A stretch of 64,000 nucleotides of DNA from Paracidovorax cattleyae (GTDB lineage Bacteria; Pseudomonadota; Gammaproteobacteria; Burkholderiales; Burkholderiaceae_C): positions 1 to 64,000 of the forward strand of contig NZ_FNJL01000004.1 in the NCBI RefSeq assembly GCF_900104515.1, in the 5' to 3' direction. The notes under the pieces are model-generated. The model was not told where the DNA came from and did no database searches. It saw only the letters and a program-made list of their open reading frames with translations. The position numbers and the translations under genes were made by a program. Below, in pieces: positions 33,059 through 43,521 of this stretch (position 1 is its first letter; each line of letters starts with the position of its first letter).

Positions 33059-35005
33059 ATGGATTTCAGGCTGCGAAGTGTTCGAGCGGTGATGGTGCTG
33101 GGGGCTGCCGCGCTCCTGGCGGCTTGCGGAGGCGGTGGCGGTGGTGGCAGCAGCAGCGATGCGCAGGCAGGTGCCTCCGCCTCTGTCGCGGCCCTGCCCA
33201 GGGCGGTGGTGCTGAGCGTGGAGTCGCGCGAGCAGCCGGCCACGGCCGCGCAGGATGTCGTGCGGGTCAAGGACCTGGCAGCACGGCCCGCGCTGGCGCC
33301 CGCGCGGGTTTCGCTGGGCGCCCTGCTGGAGTCGCGCGGCGAGGCCGCAGCCGCCGTCGGCTCGCGCCAGATCGGTGCCGCGCGTTTCGTGGAGGCCACG
33401 GCCACCCCCGCCGCGCTGGCCGGGCAGCTGCACTGGACGCCCACCGCGGCCGGCGGCCTCGCCGCCGCCATCAGCTTCACCGCCGAGGACGCCCACGGCC
33501 TGCGCCTGGGCGTGCTGGTGCATGCGCTTCCCGGCGGTGCGCAGTTGCGTGTCTATCGCCAGGACCGCCAGTCCGCGGCGTACGAGATTTCCGGCCAGGA
33601 AGTCCTGCAGACCATCGACCGCAACATCGCGGCGGGCGACACGTCGGACGCGGGCCGCACCTGGTGGACGCCCGACACCGGCGGCGACGAGGCCACGCTC
33701 GAGATCGAACTGCCGCCGGGCACGCCCGCCAGCGCCCTGGACATCGCCATCCCGCGGCTGTCTCACATCTACACCAACCTGTCCCTGCCGACGGCGGACG
33801 AAGGCGAACAGGCCAAGATCGGCCAGTCGGGCTCCTGCAACCTCGACTCGAGCTGCTACGACGCCTATGCCAGCCAGCGCAACGCCGTGGCGCGCATGGT
33901 CTTCGTGCGTCCCGACGGCAATGCCTACCTCTGCACCGGCACGCTGCTCAATGACCGCGACGGCACGGGCACGCCGTACTTCATCTCGGCCAACCACTGC
34001 TTCTCGTCGCAGACCGTGGCGTCCAGCCTGCGCACGGACTGGTTCTACCGCTCCCCGAGCTGCAACAGCAATGCGCTGTCGTCCAGCTCCGTGACGCGCA
34101 CCGGCGGCGCCACGCTGCTGTATGCGAGCTCCAGCACCGACACGCTGTTCGTGCGTCTCAACGAGACGCCGCCCGCGGGCGCGGTGTTCGCCGCGTGGAA
34201 CGCGGGCACCCAGTCCCTGGGCAGCGCGGCCGTGGGCATCCACCATCCCAAGGGCGACCTGCAGAAGATTTCCTTTGGCAACGTCGCGTCGCTGAGCTCC
34301 TGCAGCGCCCTGACCGAATCGAGCACGACCTTCTCGTGCAGCGGCTCCTCGGGCAACTTCTACCGCATCAACTGGACCCAGGGCGTGACGGAAGGCGGCA
34401 GCAGCGGATCGGGCCTGTTCGTGAACGGCGCCCTGGTCGGCACGCTGTACGGCGGCAGCATCACCTGCACCAGCAATGGCGGATCGGACTTCTACGGCCG
34501 CTTCGACATCGCCTACGGCGCGGCGCTGCAGCAGTGGCTCTCGCCTGCCGTCAGCACGAACGGACGCACCGCCATCTACCGCTTCTTCAACGGCAGCACG
34601 GGGGCGCACTTCTACACCTCCAGCGCCAGCGAGCGCGATTTCGTGATCGCCACCTACCCGGCGTTCAGCTACGAGGGCGTGGGCTTCTATGCCTACGGCG
34701 GCGCCACGGACGGCCAGAGCGCGGTCTTCCGCTTCTTCAACACCTCGACCGGCGCGCACTTCTATACCATCAACGCCGGCGAGCGCGATTCCGTGATCGC
34801 CAACTACCCGGTCTTCAAGTACGAAGGCCCCGTGTGGTACGCCCAGACGGGCGCCGGCAACGGCTCCACGGCGATGTACCGCTTCTTCAACACGAAGACC
34901 AGCACACACTTCTACACGATCAGCCAGGCCGAGCGCGACTTCGTGATCGCGACCTACCCGGTCTTCAAGTACGAAGGCGTGGCGTATTACGCCTGGACGA
35001 ACTGA
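33059..35005 (+). CDS. Lipoprotein serine protease with three C-terminal DUF5648-type repeats, paralog 2
   Basis: 648 residues. Lipobox LLAAC (Cys ~23), Gly/Ser linker, a pro-domain matching paralog 1 ([20 protein letters not shown]), and a trypsin-fold core with His in FISANHC, Asp in [10 protein letters not shown], Ser in [10 protein letters not shown]. From about residue 500, three repeats of ~48-50 residues follow, each like YRFFN..TGAHFYT...ERD.VIA.YP.F.YEG..(F/Y)YA. This repeat occurs in secreted hydrolases and may bind a cell surface or polymer. CAGGAG precedes the ATG at 33059. Together with paralog 1 it is probably a surface protease pair. The target is unknown. Confidence 0.85.
   Translation: MDFRLRSVRAVMVLGAAALLAACGGGGGGGSSSDAQAGASASVAALPRAVVLSVESREQPATAAQDVVRVKDLAARPALAPARVSLGALLESRGEAAAAVGSRQIGAARFVEATATPAALAGQLHWTPTAAGGLAAAISFTAEDAHGLRLGVLVHALPGGAQLRVYRQDRQSAAYEISGQEVLQTIDRNIAAGDTSDAGRTWWTPDTGGDEATLEIELPPGTPASALDIAIPRLSHIYTNLSLPTADEGEQAKIGQSGSCNLDSSCYDAYASQRNAVARMVFVRPDGNAYLCTGTLLNDRDGTGTPYFISANHCFSSQTVASSLRTDWFYRSPSCNSNALSSSSVTRTGGATLLYASSSTDTLFVRLNETPPAGAVFAAWNAGTQSLGSAAVGIHHPKGDLQKISFGNVASLSSCSALTESSTTFSCSGSSGNFYRINWTQGVTEGGSSGSGLFVNGALVGTLYGGSITCTSNGGSDFYGRFDIAYGAALQQWLSPAVSTNGRTAIYRFFNGSTGAHFYTSSASERDFVIATYPAFSYEGVGFYAYGGATDGQSAVFRFFNTSTGAHFYTINAGERDSVIANYPVFKYEGPVWYAQTGAGNGSTAMYRFFNTKTSTHFYTISQAERDFVIATYPVFKYEGVAYYAWTN
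34568..35002 (+). repeat. Three tandem ~150-base repeats encoding DUF5648-like units
   Basis: The units begin near 34568, 34718 and 34868. At protein level they share YRFFN or FRFFN, HFYT, ERD and the closing YEG. The second and third are closest to each other (PVFKYEG in both). At DNA level the FFN and HFYT blocks are also well conserved, which points to duplication within this gene. Confidence 0.8.
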
Positions 35006-35042
35006 CGGCCCGGCCCCTCCTCCCCGACACGCATCCGCGCCC

Positions 35043-36104
<1,062 letters not shown>

Positions 36105-36117
36105 GCCGGCGGCGCAT

Positions 36118-36155
36118 GGCGGTTTCCGCCTTCCATCCTGGGGCTGCAGCGCCCC
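36118..36155 (+). terminator. Two adjacent stems after ruvB
   Basis: GGCGG-TTT-CCGCC (36118-36130) and, about ten bases on, a second stem GGGGC...GCCCC. They follow the ruvB stop closely and separate it from the tail-collar genes. Neither has a strong T tail. Confidence 0.4.
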
Positions 36156-36260
36156 TTCCCGCAAGCGTTCCGAAAACGGTGTTGCCATAAGGCGTCATTC
36201 GGGGAAATCCCGTGCGCTTTGCCATGCGCATGGTGTCTACTGCGATAACCAGTCGCTATG

Positions 36261-36284
36261 CGATGCATTGAAAACAATGCTTCG
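36261..36284 (+). promoter_or_regulatory. Stem-loop in the leader of the tail-collar genes
   Basis: GCATTG-AAAA-CAATGC (36265-36280) is a perfect six-pair stem with an A4 loop, extended across a T/T mismatch by CGA/TCG. It lies ~50 bases before the ATG at 36332 in a lower-GC leader. It could be a regulator site or an mRNA structure. Nothing in the sequence decides between these. Confidence 0.4.
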
Positions 36285-36331
36285 CGCTAAGGCTGGGCAC
36301 TAAGAGCAATCAACGAACGGATGAGAGGGAA

Positions 36332-36952
36332 ATGACGATGGATCCGATTCTCGGACAGATCATTCTGTGGGCCACGCCGTGGATTCCGCGCGGCTGGGCC
36401 ATCTGCAATGGCACCTTGCTGAGCATCCAGCAGAATGTGGCGCTGTTTTCGCTCATAGGGACCACCTATGGTGGCGATGGCGTGAACACCTTCGCATTGC
36501 CCGACCTGCGCAACCGGGTGCCCGTAGGCTCGCAAAGCCCGGTGAACGTGGGCATCACCAGTGGCGCCGCCACGGCGTCCACCACGGCCACCGTGACGCT
36601 CGCGGCGAGCCAGCTCCCGCCCCACACGCATGCGGTGACCGCCGCCGGCAACGGCAAGCTGAGCGTCGCCGTCCCGGCGAATGCCGGCGCGGCCGCGGAC
36701 ACCAATGCACCGGCCAACGGCCTCGTGCTGGGCAAGGGCACCGCCGGCAACTTCCCCACGAAGATCTACGGCGCCACGGCCGCCGATACCACGCTCAAGC
36801 CCTTCGACGTGGACCTGCCCGTGCTCACGGCGCAGGCTTCCGGCACGCCCGCGGTGCCCGTGAGCATTCCCGTCACGGTGAGCACGCTGCAGCCGGGCGT
36901 CACGCTGAACTTCATCATCGCCACCGAAGGCATTTACCCCTCTCGCAACTGA
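36332..36952 (+). CDS. Phage tail-collar domain protein (MdpB/microcystin-dependent family), paralog 1
   Basis: 206 residues, no signal peptide. The N-terminal tail-collar domain (1-~70) reads ILWATPWIPRGWAICNGTLL, LIGTTYGGDGVNTFALPDLR and NRVPVGS, the standard collar signature. A Thr/Ala/Ser-rich C-terminal part follows (PPHTHAV, GKGTAGNFPTKIYG, TLNFIIATEGIYPSR). GAGAGGGAA precedes the ATG. It is the first of three tandem paralogs. Such proteins occur outside prophages, and no other phage genes are nearby. Their biological role is uncertain: exported adhesin-like or tail-fibre-like proteins are possibilities. Confidence 0.85.
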   Translation: MTMDPILGQIILWATPWIPRGWAICNGTLLSIQQNVALFSLIGTTYGGDGVNTFALPDLRNRVPVGSQSPVNVGITSGAATASTTATVTLAASQLPPHTHAVTAAGNGKLSVAVPANAGAAADTNAPANGLVLGKGTAGNFPTKIYGATAADTTLKPFDVDLPVLTAQASGTPAVPVSIPVTVSTLQPGVTLNFIIATEGIYPSRN

Positions 36953-37104
36953 GGGGCCGGGCGCGCCCGTCCGGCTCCGCTGGACGCCGCGGCGCTTTCC
37001 GCCAAACCATCCGCCAGCCTCTGCAGGGGGCTGCGGAGCGGTGCGTCCCGCGCCAGTCGCGCGGGACCATCCAAAGCAATGTCCAACCGAAAGTGAGGGA
37101 AACC

Positions 37105-37716
37105 ATGGATGAAGCGTATATCGGCACCATCGTGCTGTGGGCCGGCAGCTGGGTGCCGAGGAACTGGGCGCTGTGCGACGGGACGCAGCTGAAGATCATG
37201 GATTACCAGGCGCTCTACTCCCTCATCGGCGTGCGCTACGGCGGCGATGCGCGCACCACGTTCAATCTTCCCGACCTGCGCAACCGCGTGCCCATGGGAC
37301 TGCAGGCGGCGTCGCAGGCTCCCGGGGCCACGGGCGCGGCGTCGCAGGTCCTGACGGTGACCGGGGCCGCCACGGGCATGATCGCCGCCAACCAGCTGCC
37401 GCCGATGAGCGGCAAGGCGTCGGTGTCGATCCCCGTGAACAACGCGCCGGTCGCGGCGAACCTCACCGACGTTCCTGGCCCCACCGGCGTGCTGGCCAAG
37501 GGGACGGCGGGCAACTTCGCCGCCAAGATCTACACGAGCGATACCGCCAATACGAACCTCAAGCCCTTCGACGCGCCCGTCACCATCAGCCAGGGTTCCG
37601 CGCAGCAGCCCCTGTCGCTGCCGGTGTCGCTGTCGGGCCAGGTGAGCACCATCCAGCCCTCGCTGACGCTGAACTTCATCATCTGCCTGCTGGGGCTCTA
37701 CCCCGACCGGCCCTGA
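37105..37716 (+). CDS. Phage tail-collar domain protein (MdpB-like), paralog 2
   Basis: 203 residues. Collar motif IVLWAGSWVPRNWALCDGTQ, then YGGDARTTFNLPDLRNRVPM. The C-terminal half shares TGAATGMIAANQLPP, KGTAGNFAAKIY, NLKPFDAPVTIS and LTLNFIICLLGLYPDRP with its neighbours. GTGAGGGAAA lies before the ATG at 37105, and the same kind of Shine-Dalgarno block precedes all three genes. It is ~150 bases after paralog 1 and more similar to paralog 3 than to paralog 1. Confidence 0.85.
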   Translation: MDEAYIGTIVLWAGSWVPRNWALCDGTQLKIMDYQALYSLIGVRYGGDARTTFNLPDLRNRVPMGLQAASQAPGATGAASQVLTVTGAATGMIAANQLPPMSGKASVSIPVNNAPVAANLTDVPGPTGVLAKGTAGNFAAKIYTSDTANTNLKPFDAPVTISQGSAQQPLSLPVSLSGQVSTIQPSLTLNFIICLLGLYPDRP

Positions 37717-37770
37717 TCCGTCCACCATGCCCGCGGGCCGTTCCAGACATCTTGAGGAAAGAGGGAAATC

Positions 37771-38385
37771 ATGGATGAGAGTTACATCGGCACCGTCCTG
37801 CTGTGGACCGCGGCCTTCGTACCGCGCGGCTGGGCGCTGTGCGACGGGTCGATCCTGAACATCACGCAGAACCCGGCCCTGTTCGCGATCCTGGGCAACC
37901 GCTTCGGCGGTGACGGCCGCACCACCTTCCAGCTGCCCGACCTGCGCAACCGGGTGCCCATGGGTCTGCAGACGGCCGACCAGCAGCCCGGCCCGACAGG
38001 GGCCGCGTCGCATCCCGTGGTACTCACCGGAGCGGCGACGGGCATGGTCTCCGCCAGCCAGCTGCCGCCGGTGGGCGGCAGCGCATCCCTGGGCATTCCC
38101 GCGAACAGCGCGCCGACACTGGTCAACGTGACCGAAACGCCCGGCCCGGGGTCGGTGCAGGGCAAGGGCAAGGGGGGCAATTTCGATGTCAAGGAATGGA
38201 CGAGCGATGCCCCGAACGCGAACCTCAGGCCCTTCGATGCTGCCGTGACCGTTGCCCCGGCGGGTGCCCAGCAGCCCCTGGCCCTGCCCGTGGCGGCGTC
38301 CGGAACGATGGGCACCCTGCAGCCGTCGCTGACGGTGGCCTTCATCATCTGCGTGCAGGGGCTGTTCCCGCCCCGGCCCGACTGA
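37771..38385 (+). CDS. Phage tail-collar domain protein (MdpB-like), paralog 3
   Basis: 204 residues. VLLWTAAFVPRGWALCDGSI and FGGDGRTTFQLPDLRNRVPM form the collar domain. The remainder shows GAATGMVSASQLPPVGGSA and a hydrophobic ending, TVAFIICVQGLFPPRPD. It lies 54 bases after paralog 2 with a GAGGGAAA ribosome-binding site. The His-containing PPHTH motif of paralog 1 is changed here (PPVGG) and in paralog 2 (PPMSG). It faces the convergent aldolase gene 12 bases away. Confidence 0.85.
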   Translation: MDESYIGTVLLWTAAFVPRGWALCDGSILNITQNPALFAILGNRFGGDGRTTFQLPDLRNRVPMGLQTADQQPGPTGAASHPVVLTGAATGMVSASQLPPVGGSASLGIPANSAPTLVNVTETPGPGSVQGKGKGGNFDVKEWTSDAPNANLRPFDAAVTVAPAGAQQPLALPVAASGTMGTLQPSLTVAFIICVQGLFPPRPD

Positions 38386-38397
38386 GCATCCATCCTC

Positions 38398-39591
38398 TCA
38401 GGTCACCGCGCCCCGGGCGTCCACGCGCAGGATGCGCTCGACCACGCCGTGCGCGAGCCCGCCGCGCACGCCGACGAGGTGGCCGTGGAGGTTCACCGTC
38501 GGGTCGCAGTGGCCGGGAACGAGCCAGAGCATCCGGCCGATGGCCGGCAGCCGGGCGCGGGGGCTGTCCGCGAACAGCAGGCCGTGCTCGTCGCCGCCGT
38601 TGGCATAGCGCAGCGCACGCTCGGGCGGCAGGAAGGCGACCTGCGGCAGGCCGGAATCGATGGCGTGGCTCTTGTGGCCCGCGTCGCAGACGGCGTGCGT
38701 GCCGCAGCTGGAAATGACCTGCGTCTTGATGAACAGCGCATGCTCGAAGGCCGGCTGCGCGGGCTCGCGCTCGTTGGCCGCGTAGTCCGCATCCATGAAC
38801 AGGAAAGAGCCGGCCTGCAGTTCGCCGTACACGCCGCTCGCGGCCTCGTGCACCAGGGTGCCTGTGCCCGCGCCGGTGACGAGGGGGACGGGCAGGCCGG
38901 CCGCCTGGATGGCATCGCGCGTGGCACGTGCGGCCTCCACGGCGGCGGCGACGGCATCGCGCCGTTCGGCCGTGCCGCGCAGGTGCTGGGCCCGGCCATG
39001 GTAGGCATGCAGGCCCGCGAAGCGCAGCCGGGCATGGCCCCCGACCGCCTGCGCGAGCGGCACCGCCGCCCCGCCTGGCGGCACGCCGCAGCGGCCCTGG
39101 CCGACGTCGATCTCCACGAAGACGTCGATGCCGGCGCCATCCGGGCCGGCAGCGTCCATGGCCTCGGCCAGGCGGGCGATGCCCTCCAGGCTGTCCACGG
39201 CGATGGCGAGGCGTCCGCCCAGGCCGGCGAGCTGCCGGGCCAGGCGCGCCACGCGCAGCAGCTTGGCCGGCGCGATCACTTCGTTGCTGATGTAGATGTC
39301 CGTCACGCCGCCGGCGGCGAGCGCCTCGGCCTCCGAGACTTTCTGCACGCAGGCGCCGCCGGCACCGGCCTGCTGCAGGCGCAGCGCCAGTTCGGCGCAC
39401 TTGTGCATCTTCGCGTGGGGGCGCCAGCGCACCTGGTGCTTGCGCGCGAAATCGGCCATGCGCTGGATGTTGCGCTCCATGGCGTCGAGGTCCACCACTG
39501 CGGCAGGGGTGTCGATCAGGTCCACCCGCTGGCCGATGGTGGCGAGTAGCGCGGCGGCGGGATCAGGCATGGTTTTCATCGCGGGCGGCAT
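38398..39591 (-). CDS. D-threonine aldolase-type PLP enzyme (DSD1 family)
   Basis: Up to 397 residues. Alanine-racemase-fold, PLP- and metal-dependent enzyme that cleaves D-3-hydroxy amino acids, for example D-threonine to glycine and acetaldehyde. Seen: DTPAAVVDLDAMERNIQRMA, the PLP lysine in RPHAKMHK, EIDVGQGRCGV, GAGTGTLVHEAASGVYGELQ, and the C-terminal metal motif PGHCDPTVNLHGHLVGV. Starts at 39591, 39579 and 39570 are all possible. I kept the longest, which overlaps the phosphatase gene. 3-Hydroxy-D-aspartate aldolase is an alternative activity. Confidence 0.85.
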   Translation of the reverse strand: MPPAMKTMPDPAAALLATIGQRVDLIDTPAAVVDLDAMERNIQRMADFARKHQVRWRPHAKMHKCAELALRLQQAGAGGACVQKVSEAEALAAGGVTDIYISNEVIAPAKLLRVARLARQLAGLGGRLAIAVDSLEGIARLAEAMDAAGPDGAGIDVFVEIDVGQGRCGVPPGGAAVPLAQAVGGHARLRFAGLHAYHGRAQHLRGTAERRDAVAAAVEAARATRDAIQAAGLPVPLVTGAGTGTLVHEAASGVYGELQAGSFLFMDADYAANEREPAQPAFEHALFIKTQVISSCGTHAVCDAGHKSHAIDSGLPQVAFLPPERALRYANGGDEHGLLFADSPRARLPAIGRMLWLVPGHCDPTVNLHGHLVGVRGGLAHGVVERILRVDARGAVT

Positions 39592-40204
39592 CCTCGAGGT
39601 GTTGCGTGTCGGCCCAGCCCACCAGGGTGAGCCCGTCTTCGGTCCAGAGCAGGCGGTTGATGGCGGCGTTCGCCAGGAGCCAGGTGCGCGGCGCCTGCAG
39701 TTCCTGGCCGGTGGCGGCGCGGTAGAGCACGTCCATCACCCCGCCGTGCGCCACGAGGGCGATCAGTTCGCCCGGATGCCGGCGGGCGAGGGCATGGGTG
39801 GCCGCGGTGATGCGCTCGCGGAAGGCGAGCAGCGATTCGCCGCCTTCGGGCTCGAAATCCGGGTCGCGCTGCCGCCAGCGGCGGGCCTGGTCGGGCAGCT
39901 CGGCCTCGATCTCGCGGAAGGTGCGTCCCTCCATGAGGCCGAACGCGCGCTCGCGCAGCCGCACGTCGGTGGCCAGGGGTGCGCCCGTGGCCTCGGCCAC
40001 GGCCTGGGCCGTGGCATGGGCACGCCGCAGGTCGCTCGCGTAGATCGCGGCCACGGGCTCGTCTGCGAGGGCCCGGCCCAGTTGCCGTGCCTGCCAGAGG
40101 CCGGTGTCGTTCAGGGGAATGTCGAGGTGGCCCTGGATGCGCGTGTCCACGTTCCAGGCGGTTTCCCCGTGGCGGATGGCGATGATGCGGGTGGCTTGCT
40201 GCAT
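39563..40204 (-). CDS. Histidine phosphatase (phosphoglycerate mutase-like)
   Basis: 213 residues. Seen: IIAIRHGETAWNVDTRIQGH with the phospho-accepting His in RHGE, IYASDLRRAHATAQAV, the acid residue region RERAFGLMEGRT, and the second catalytic His in LVAHGGVMD. This pattern fits broad-specificity phosphatases related to GpmB/CobC rather than true phosphoglycerate mutase. The gene overlaps the start of the aldolase gene and lies eight bases after the lipoprotein gene on the same strand, so the three may be co-transcribed. Confidence 0.9.
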   Translation of the reverse strand: MQQATRIIAIRHGETAWNVDTRIQGHLDIPLNDTGLWQARQLGRALADEPVAAIYASDLRRAHATAQAVAEATGAPLATDVRLRERAFGLMEGRTFREIEAELPDQARRWRQRDPDFEPEGGESLLAFRERITAATHALARRHPGELIALVAHGGVMDVLYRAATGQELQAPRTWLLANAAINRLLWTEDGLTLVGWADTQHLEDAARDENHA

Positions 40205-40211
40205 GCGGCGG

Positions 40212-40922
40212 TCAGGGGGCGCGGCCCGGTGCAGGGGCCACGACCACCCCCGGCGTGGCGGGCGCGGAGGCGGCGGGGGCCGGCCCCTGGCCGGCCGGGG
40301 CGAAGGTGGTGCGCACCTGGCGCGGCCCGGCGGGCGGCGCCGGGAACCCGGTGAGCGCGGCGTCGAACAGGATGCCGAAGATGGCCGGATCGTTCACCCA
40401 GACATCTTCATAGACGGCCGAGGTTTCATAGACGATCTTCTGCGTGGCCGCATCGCGCAGCACCAGGCTGGCCTCGCGGCGGTAGAGCGTGGGCGGGCGG
40501 TCCATCATCCAGCCGGTGCCCATGCCCCAGCCCCATCCGCCGCGGCCGCCCCAGCCCACCCCCCAGCCCCAGCCGGGGTAGGCGGGGCCGTAATAGGGCC
40601 AGGAGGCGGGCCAGGTGGTGCTGGCGCTGGCGCCGATCTGCAGCACCACACGGGCGTCGGCGTCGTCGCGCTGCAGGCCCACGCGCGCGAGCGACTGCTG
40701 GGCCAGCGCCTCGATGGGAGCGAACTGCGCGAACTGCGCCTGCTGCGAAGGCAGGCGTTCTAGGCGGTAGGTGGGCGGAGAGGGCAGCCCCGGCAGGGTG
40801 GAGTAGGTGGACACGGTGCTGTCCACCGTGCGGGTGCTGGCGCAGCCGGCCAGCACGGCGGTGGCCAGCAGCAGCCAGAGGCAGCGGAGGAGCCGGGGCA
40901 GTCCGGCGGCGGTGGCGTTCAT
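40212..40922 (-). CDS. DUF4136-type lipoprotein
   Basis: 236 residues. Lipoprotein signal peptide with lipobox VLAGC (C27), then a DUF4136-like domain (YSTLPGLPSPPTYRLERLPS, LARVGLQRDDADARVVLQIG). It is interrupted by a Gly/Trp/Tyr-rich segment of ~35 residues (~104-140: WPYYGPAYPGWGWGVGWGG), and the tail is Pro/Ala-rich. Function is unknown. It is probably anchored in the outer membrane. AGGAGA precedes the ATG. Confidence 0.82.
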   Translation of the reverse strand: MNATAAGLPRLLRCLWLLLATAVLAGCASTRTVDSTVSTYSTLPGLPSPPTYRLERLPSQQAQFAQFAPIEALAQQSLARVGLQRDDADARVVLQIGASASTTWPASWPYYGPAYPGWGWGVGWGGRGGWGWGMGTGWMMDRPPTLYRREASLVLRDAATQKIVYETSAVYEDVWVNDPAIFGILFDAALTGFPAPPAGPRQVRTTFAPAGQGPAPAASAPATPGVVVAPAPGRAP

Positions 40923-40988
40923 GGGCGGTCTCCTGGAGTCCGGTACGAAGGGAAAGGCTTCACGGGTCGCTCGGAGGGCCGCGGCGTG

Positions 40989-41921
40989 TCAGGAGATCTG
41001 CACCACCTGCAGGCCCGGCAGGGCGGGCGCCGGGGGAAACTCCTCCGCGTCGAAGGCCTTGTCGCCGTCGTCGGTGGGAACACCCGTGGCCTTCAGATGC
41101 TGGAAGTCGTGCAGCGTTCCATCCAGCAGGTGGGAGGGCACGATGTTCTGCAGGGCGTTGAACATGTTGTCCACCCGGCCGGGGAAGCGCTTGTCCCAGT
41201 CGCGCAGCATCTCGCCCACCTGCTTGCGCTGCAGGTTCTCCTGGCTGCCGCAGAGGTTGCACGGGATGATCGGGAACTGCTGCTGCTGCGCCCAGCGGGT
41301 GGTGTCCTTCTCGGTCACGTAGGCCAGCGGGCGGATCACCACGTGGCGGCCGTCGTCGCTGACCAGCTTCGGGGGCATGGCCTTCATCTTGCCGCCGAAG
41401 AACATGTTGAGCAGCAGCGTCTGCAGGATGTCGTCGCGGTGGTGGCCCAGCGCGATCTTGGTGCAGCCCAGCTCGTCGGCCACGCGGTAGAGGATGCCGC
41501 GGCGCAGCCGGCTGCACAGGCCGCAGGTGGTCTTGCCCTCGGGTACCACCCGCCTGACGATGCTGTAGGTGTCCTGGTTCTCGATGTGGAAGGGCACGCC
41601 GGTGGCGGCCAGGTACCCGGGCAGGATGTGCTCGGGGAAGCCCGGCTGCTTCTGGTCGAGGTTCACGGCCACCAGGTCGAAATGGATCGGCGCACGCTTC
41701 TGGAGCTTGATGAGGATGTCCAGCAGGGTGTAGCTGTCCTTGCCGCCGGACATGCACACCATGACCTTGTCGCCCTCCTCGATCATGCGGTAATCGACGA
41801 TGGCGCGGCCGACCTCGCGGCACAGGCGCTTCTCGAGCTTGTGCGCCTCGCGTTCGATCCGGGCCTGCGCGGGGCGGGAGGCGTCGGCGGTCCAATCGGT
41901 GTCTTGGGGCAGGGCGGTCAT
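40989..41921 (-). CDS. ttcA: tRNA 2-thiocytidine(32) synthetase TtcA
   Basis: 310 residues. Iron-sulfur PP-loop ATPase that thiolates C32 of certain tRNAs. Seen: PP-loop [16 protein letters not shown], the cluster-binding CxxC pairs in [13 protein letters not shown] and [18 protein letters not shown], and [16 protein letters not shown]. Length is typical. The ATG at 41921 has no strong Shine-Dalgarno. The gene is divergent from the sensor kinase, with 163 bases between the starts. Confidence 0.95.
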   Translation of the reverse strand: MTALPQDTDWTADASRPAQARIEREAHKLEKRLCREVGRAIVDYRMIEEGDKVMVCMSGGKDSYTLLDILIKLQKRAPIHFDLVAVNLDQKQPGFPEHILPGYLAATGVPFHIENQDTYSIVRRVVPEGKTTCGLCSRLRRGILYRVADELGCTKIALGHHRDDILQTLLLNMFFGGKMKAMPPKLVSDDGRHVVIRPLAYVTEKDTTRWAQQQQFPIIPCNLCGSQENLQRKQVGEMLRDWDKRFPGRVDNMFNALQNIVPSHLLDGTLHDFQHLKATGVPTDDGDKAFDAEEFPPAPALPGLQVVQIS

Positions 41922-42084
41922 GGGAGGGGAGACAATCGGGTCCGCGGAGGCAGGAAGGGCACGGCGCGGGCTGCGCGGCGCCTCCCGCTTCCGCGCGGCG
42001 CAGCCGTGCGGCGGCGCCCGTTCAAGGGGCGGGTGACCGCCGATTTTACGGCGGGAACGCATTTCCGGGACGGATGGAAGGCGC

Positions 42085-43521
42085 ATGGGAACAGGCAAGG
42101 ACGTATTTCGCGGGGCCCCGCCGGACGGCGCGCCTGCGACCGGCGCGGCGGACCCCGCGGCCCGCCTGCGCACGAAGATCGTGGCGCTGGCCGTGGTGCC
42201 GCTGCTCGTCACCCTGGCGCTGGTGACGGCCCTGGTGCGCCACCAGGCGCAGGACCTCGCGCGGCGCGAGCGCGCCCTGGTCGAGCAGTCCTACCTGGAG
42301 CAGCGCCGCAGCGAGCTGCGCAGCTACGTGGACCTGGCGGTGAGCACCGTGCGGCCGCTCTACGAGGCGGGCGGCGACGACTCGAAGGCGCGGGAGGAGG
42401 CCATGCGCCGCCTGGCCGCGCTGGACTACGGCAGCGACGGCTACTTTTTCGTCTATGACCTGCAGGGCCGCTCCCTCATGCACTCGCGCCAGCCGGAACT
42501 GGTGGGCCGGATGCTGTGGGACCTGCGAGATCCCCAGGGGCGGCCGACCATCCAGCAGCTCATCGCGCAGGCGCAGGCCGGCGGCGGCTTCGTGGAGTAT
42601 TCCTGGCCCAAGCCGTCCCTCGGCGGGCAGCTCGCGCCGAAGCTGGGCTACGTGATCGCGCTGCCGCACTGGAACTGGATGGTGGGCACGGGGCTGTACC
42701 TGGACGACATCGAGGCCACGCAGGCCGGCCTGGAGCGGCAGGTGGGCTCCAACGTGGGCACCACGATGTGGTGGATCGCGGGCTTCGCCGCCCTGGGTTT
42801 TGCGGCGATCAGCGCCTGCGGGCTGCTGCTCAACCTCAGCGAGCACCGCCTGTCGGAGGCCCGCCTGCGCCTGCTCGCGCGCCGCGTGGTGCAGTCGCAG
42901 GAGGAGGAGCGCGGCCACCTGGCGCGCGAATTGCATGACGGCACCAGCCAGACCCTGGTCTCCGCCAAGCTGCTCATCGAATCGGCGGTGGAGGAGATCG
43001 AGCGCGAGCGGCCGGCGCCGGCCACCCTCGGCACCGCGCTCCAGCACCTCAACGAGGCCCTGGGCGAGGTGCGGCGCCTGTCGCACGAACTGCGCCCGGC
43101 GCTGCTGGACACCCTCGGCCTGCCGGCCGCGCTGGAGTACCTGGCCCGCGCCTTCGGCGAGCATGGCCCGGTGGCGGCCACCGCCGACGTGGCCCAGCCG
43201 CCGGGGCCGCTGCCGCAGGACGTCACCACCGCGCTGTTCCGCGTGGCGCAGGAGGCGCTCACCAACGTGCGCAAGCATGCGCAGGCGCGGCAGGTGCATG
43301 TGACGCTGGAGTGCGTGGGCGGCGGCGTGCAGCTGGAGGTGCGCGACGACGGGCGGGGCTTCGATCCCGCGGCGCTGCAGCACGATCCGCGGCGCGGCAT
43401 CGGCCTGCGCAACATGCACGAGCGCATGGCGGCGATCGGCGGCCGGCTGCAGGTGCGGTCGGGCGCGGGCGGCACGCGCGTGGTGGCCGAGGTGCCCACG
43501 GATAGGATGGAGCCCGCATGA
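42085..43521 (+). CDS. Cache-domain sensor histidine kinase (NarX/HisKA_3 type)
   Basis: 478 residues. TM1 (~32-50), a periplasmic sCache domain (~55-215; [20 protein letters not shown] and [16 protein letters not shown] are typical of small-carboxylate sensors), TM2 (~230-250), the dimerisation/phosphoacceptor helix with [16 protein letters not shown], and a HATPase domain with [17 protein letters not shown] and [16 protein letters not shown]. The gene overlaps its response regulator by four bases, and cstA follows. This suggests control of carbon-compound (perhaps pyruvate) uptake, as BtsSR does for a CstA-type transporter in E. coli. The ligand is inferred only. Confidence 0.9.
   Translation: MGTGKDVFRGAPPDGAPATGAADPAARLRTKIVALAVVPLLVTLALVTALVRHQAQDLARRERALVEQSYLEQRRSELRSYVDLAVSTVRPLYEAGGDDSKAREEAMRRLAALDYGSDGYFFVYDLQGRSLMHSRQPELVGRMLWDLRDPQGRPTIQQLIAQAQAGGGFVEYSWPKPSLGGQLAPKLGYVIALPHWNWMVGTGLYLDDIEATQAGLERQVGSNVGTTMWWIAGFAALGFAAISACGLLLNLSEHRLSEARLRLLARRVVQSQEEERGHLARELHDGTSQTLVSAKLLIESAVEEIERERPAPATLGTALQHLNEALGEVRRLSHELRPALLDTLGLPAALEYLARAFGEHGPVAATADVAQPPGPLPQDVTTALFRVAQEALTNVRKHAQARQVHVTLECVGGGVQLEVRDDGRGFDPAALQHDPRRGIGLRNMHERMAAIGGRLQVRSGAGGTRVVAEVPTDRMEPA

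Noticed and set aside
34568-35002. CRISPR-like or minisatellite DNA
   Set aside because: The ~150-base periodicity is fully explained by three protein repeats in the protease reading frame.
36332-38385. Prophage or tailocin
   Set aside because: Only collar-domain genes are present; the flanks are ruvB and a metabolic aldolase gene, with no integrase, capsid, sheath or lysis genes.
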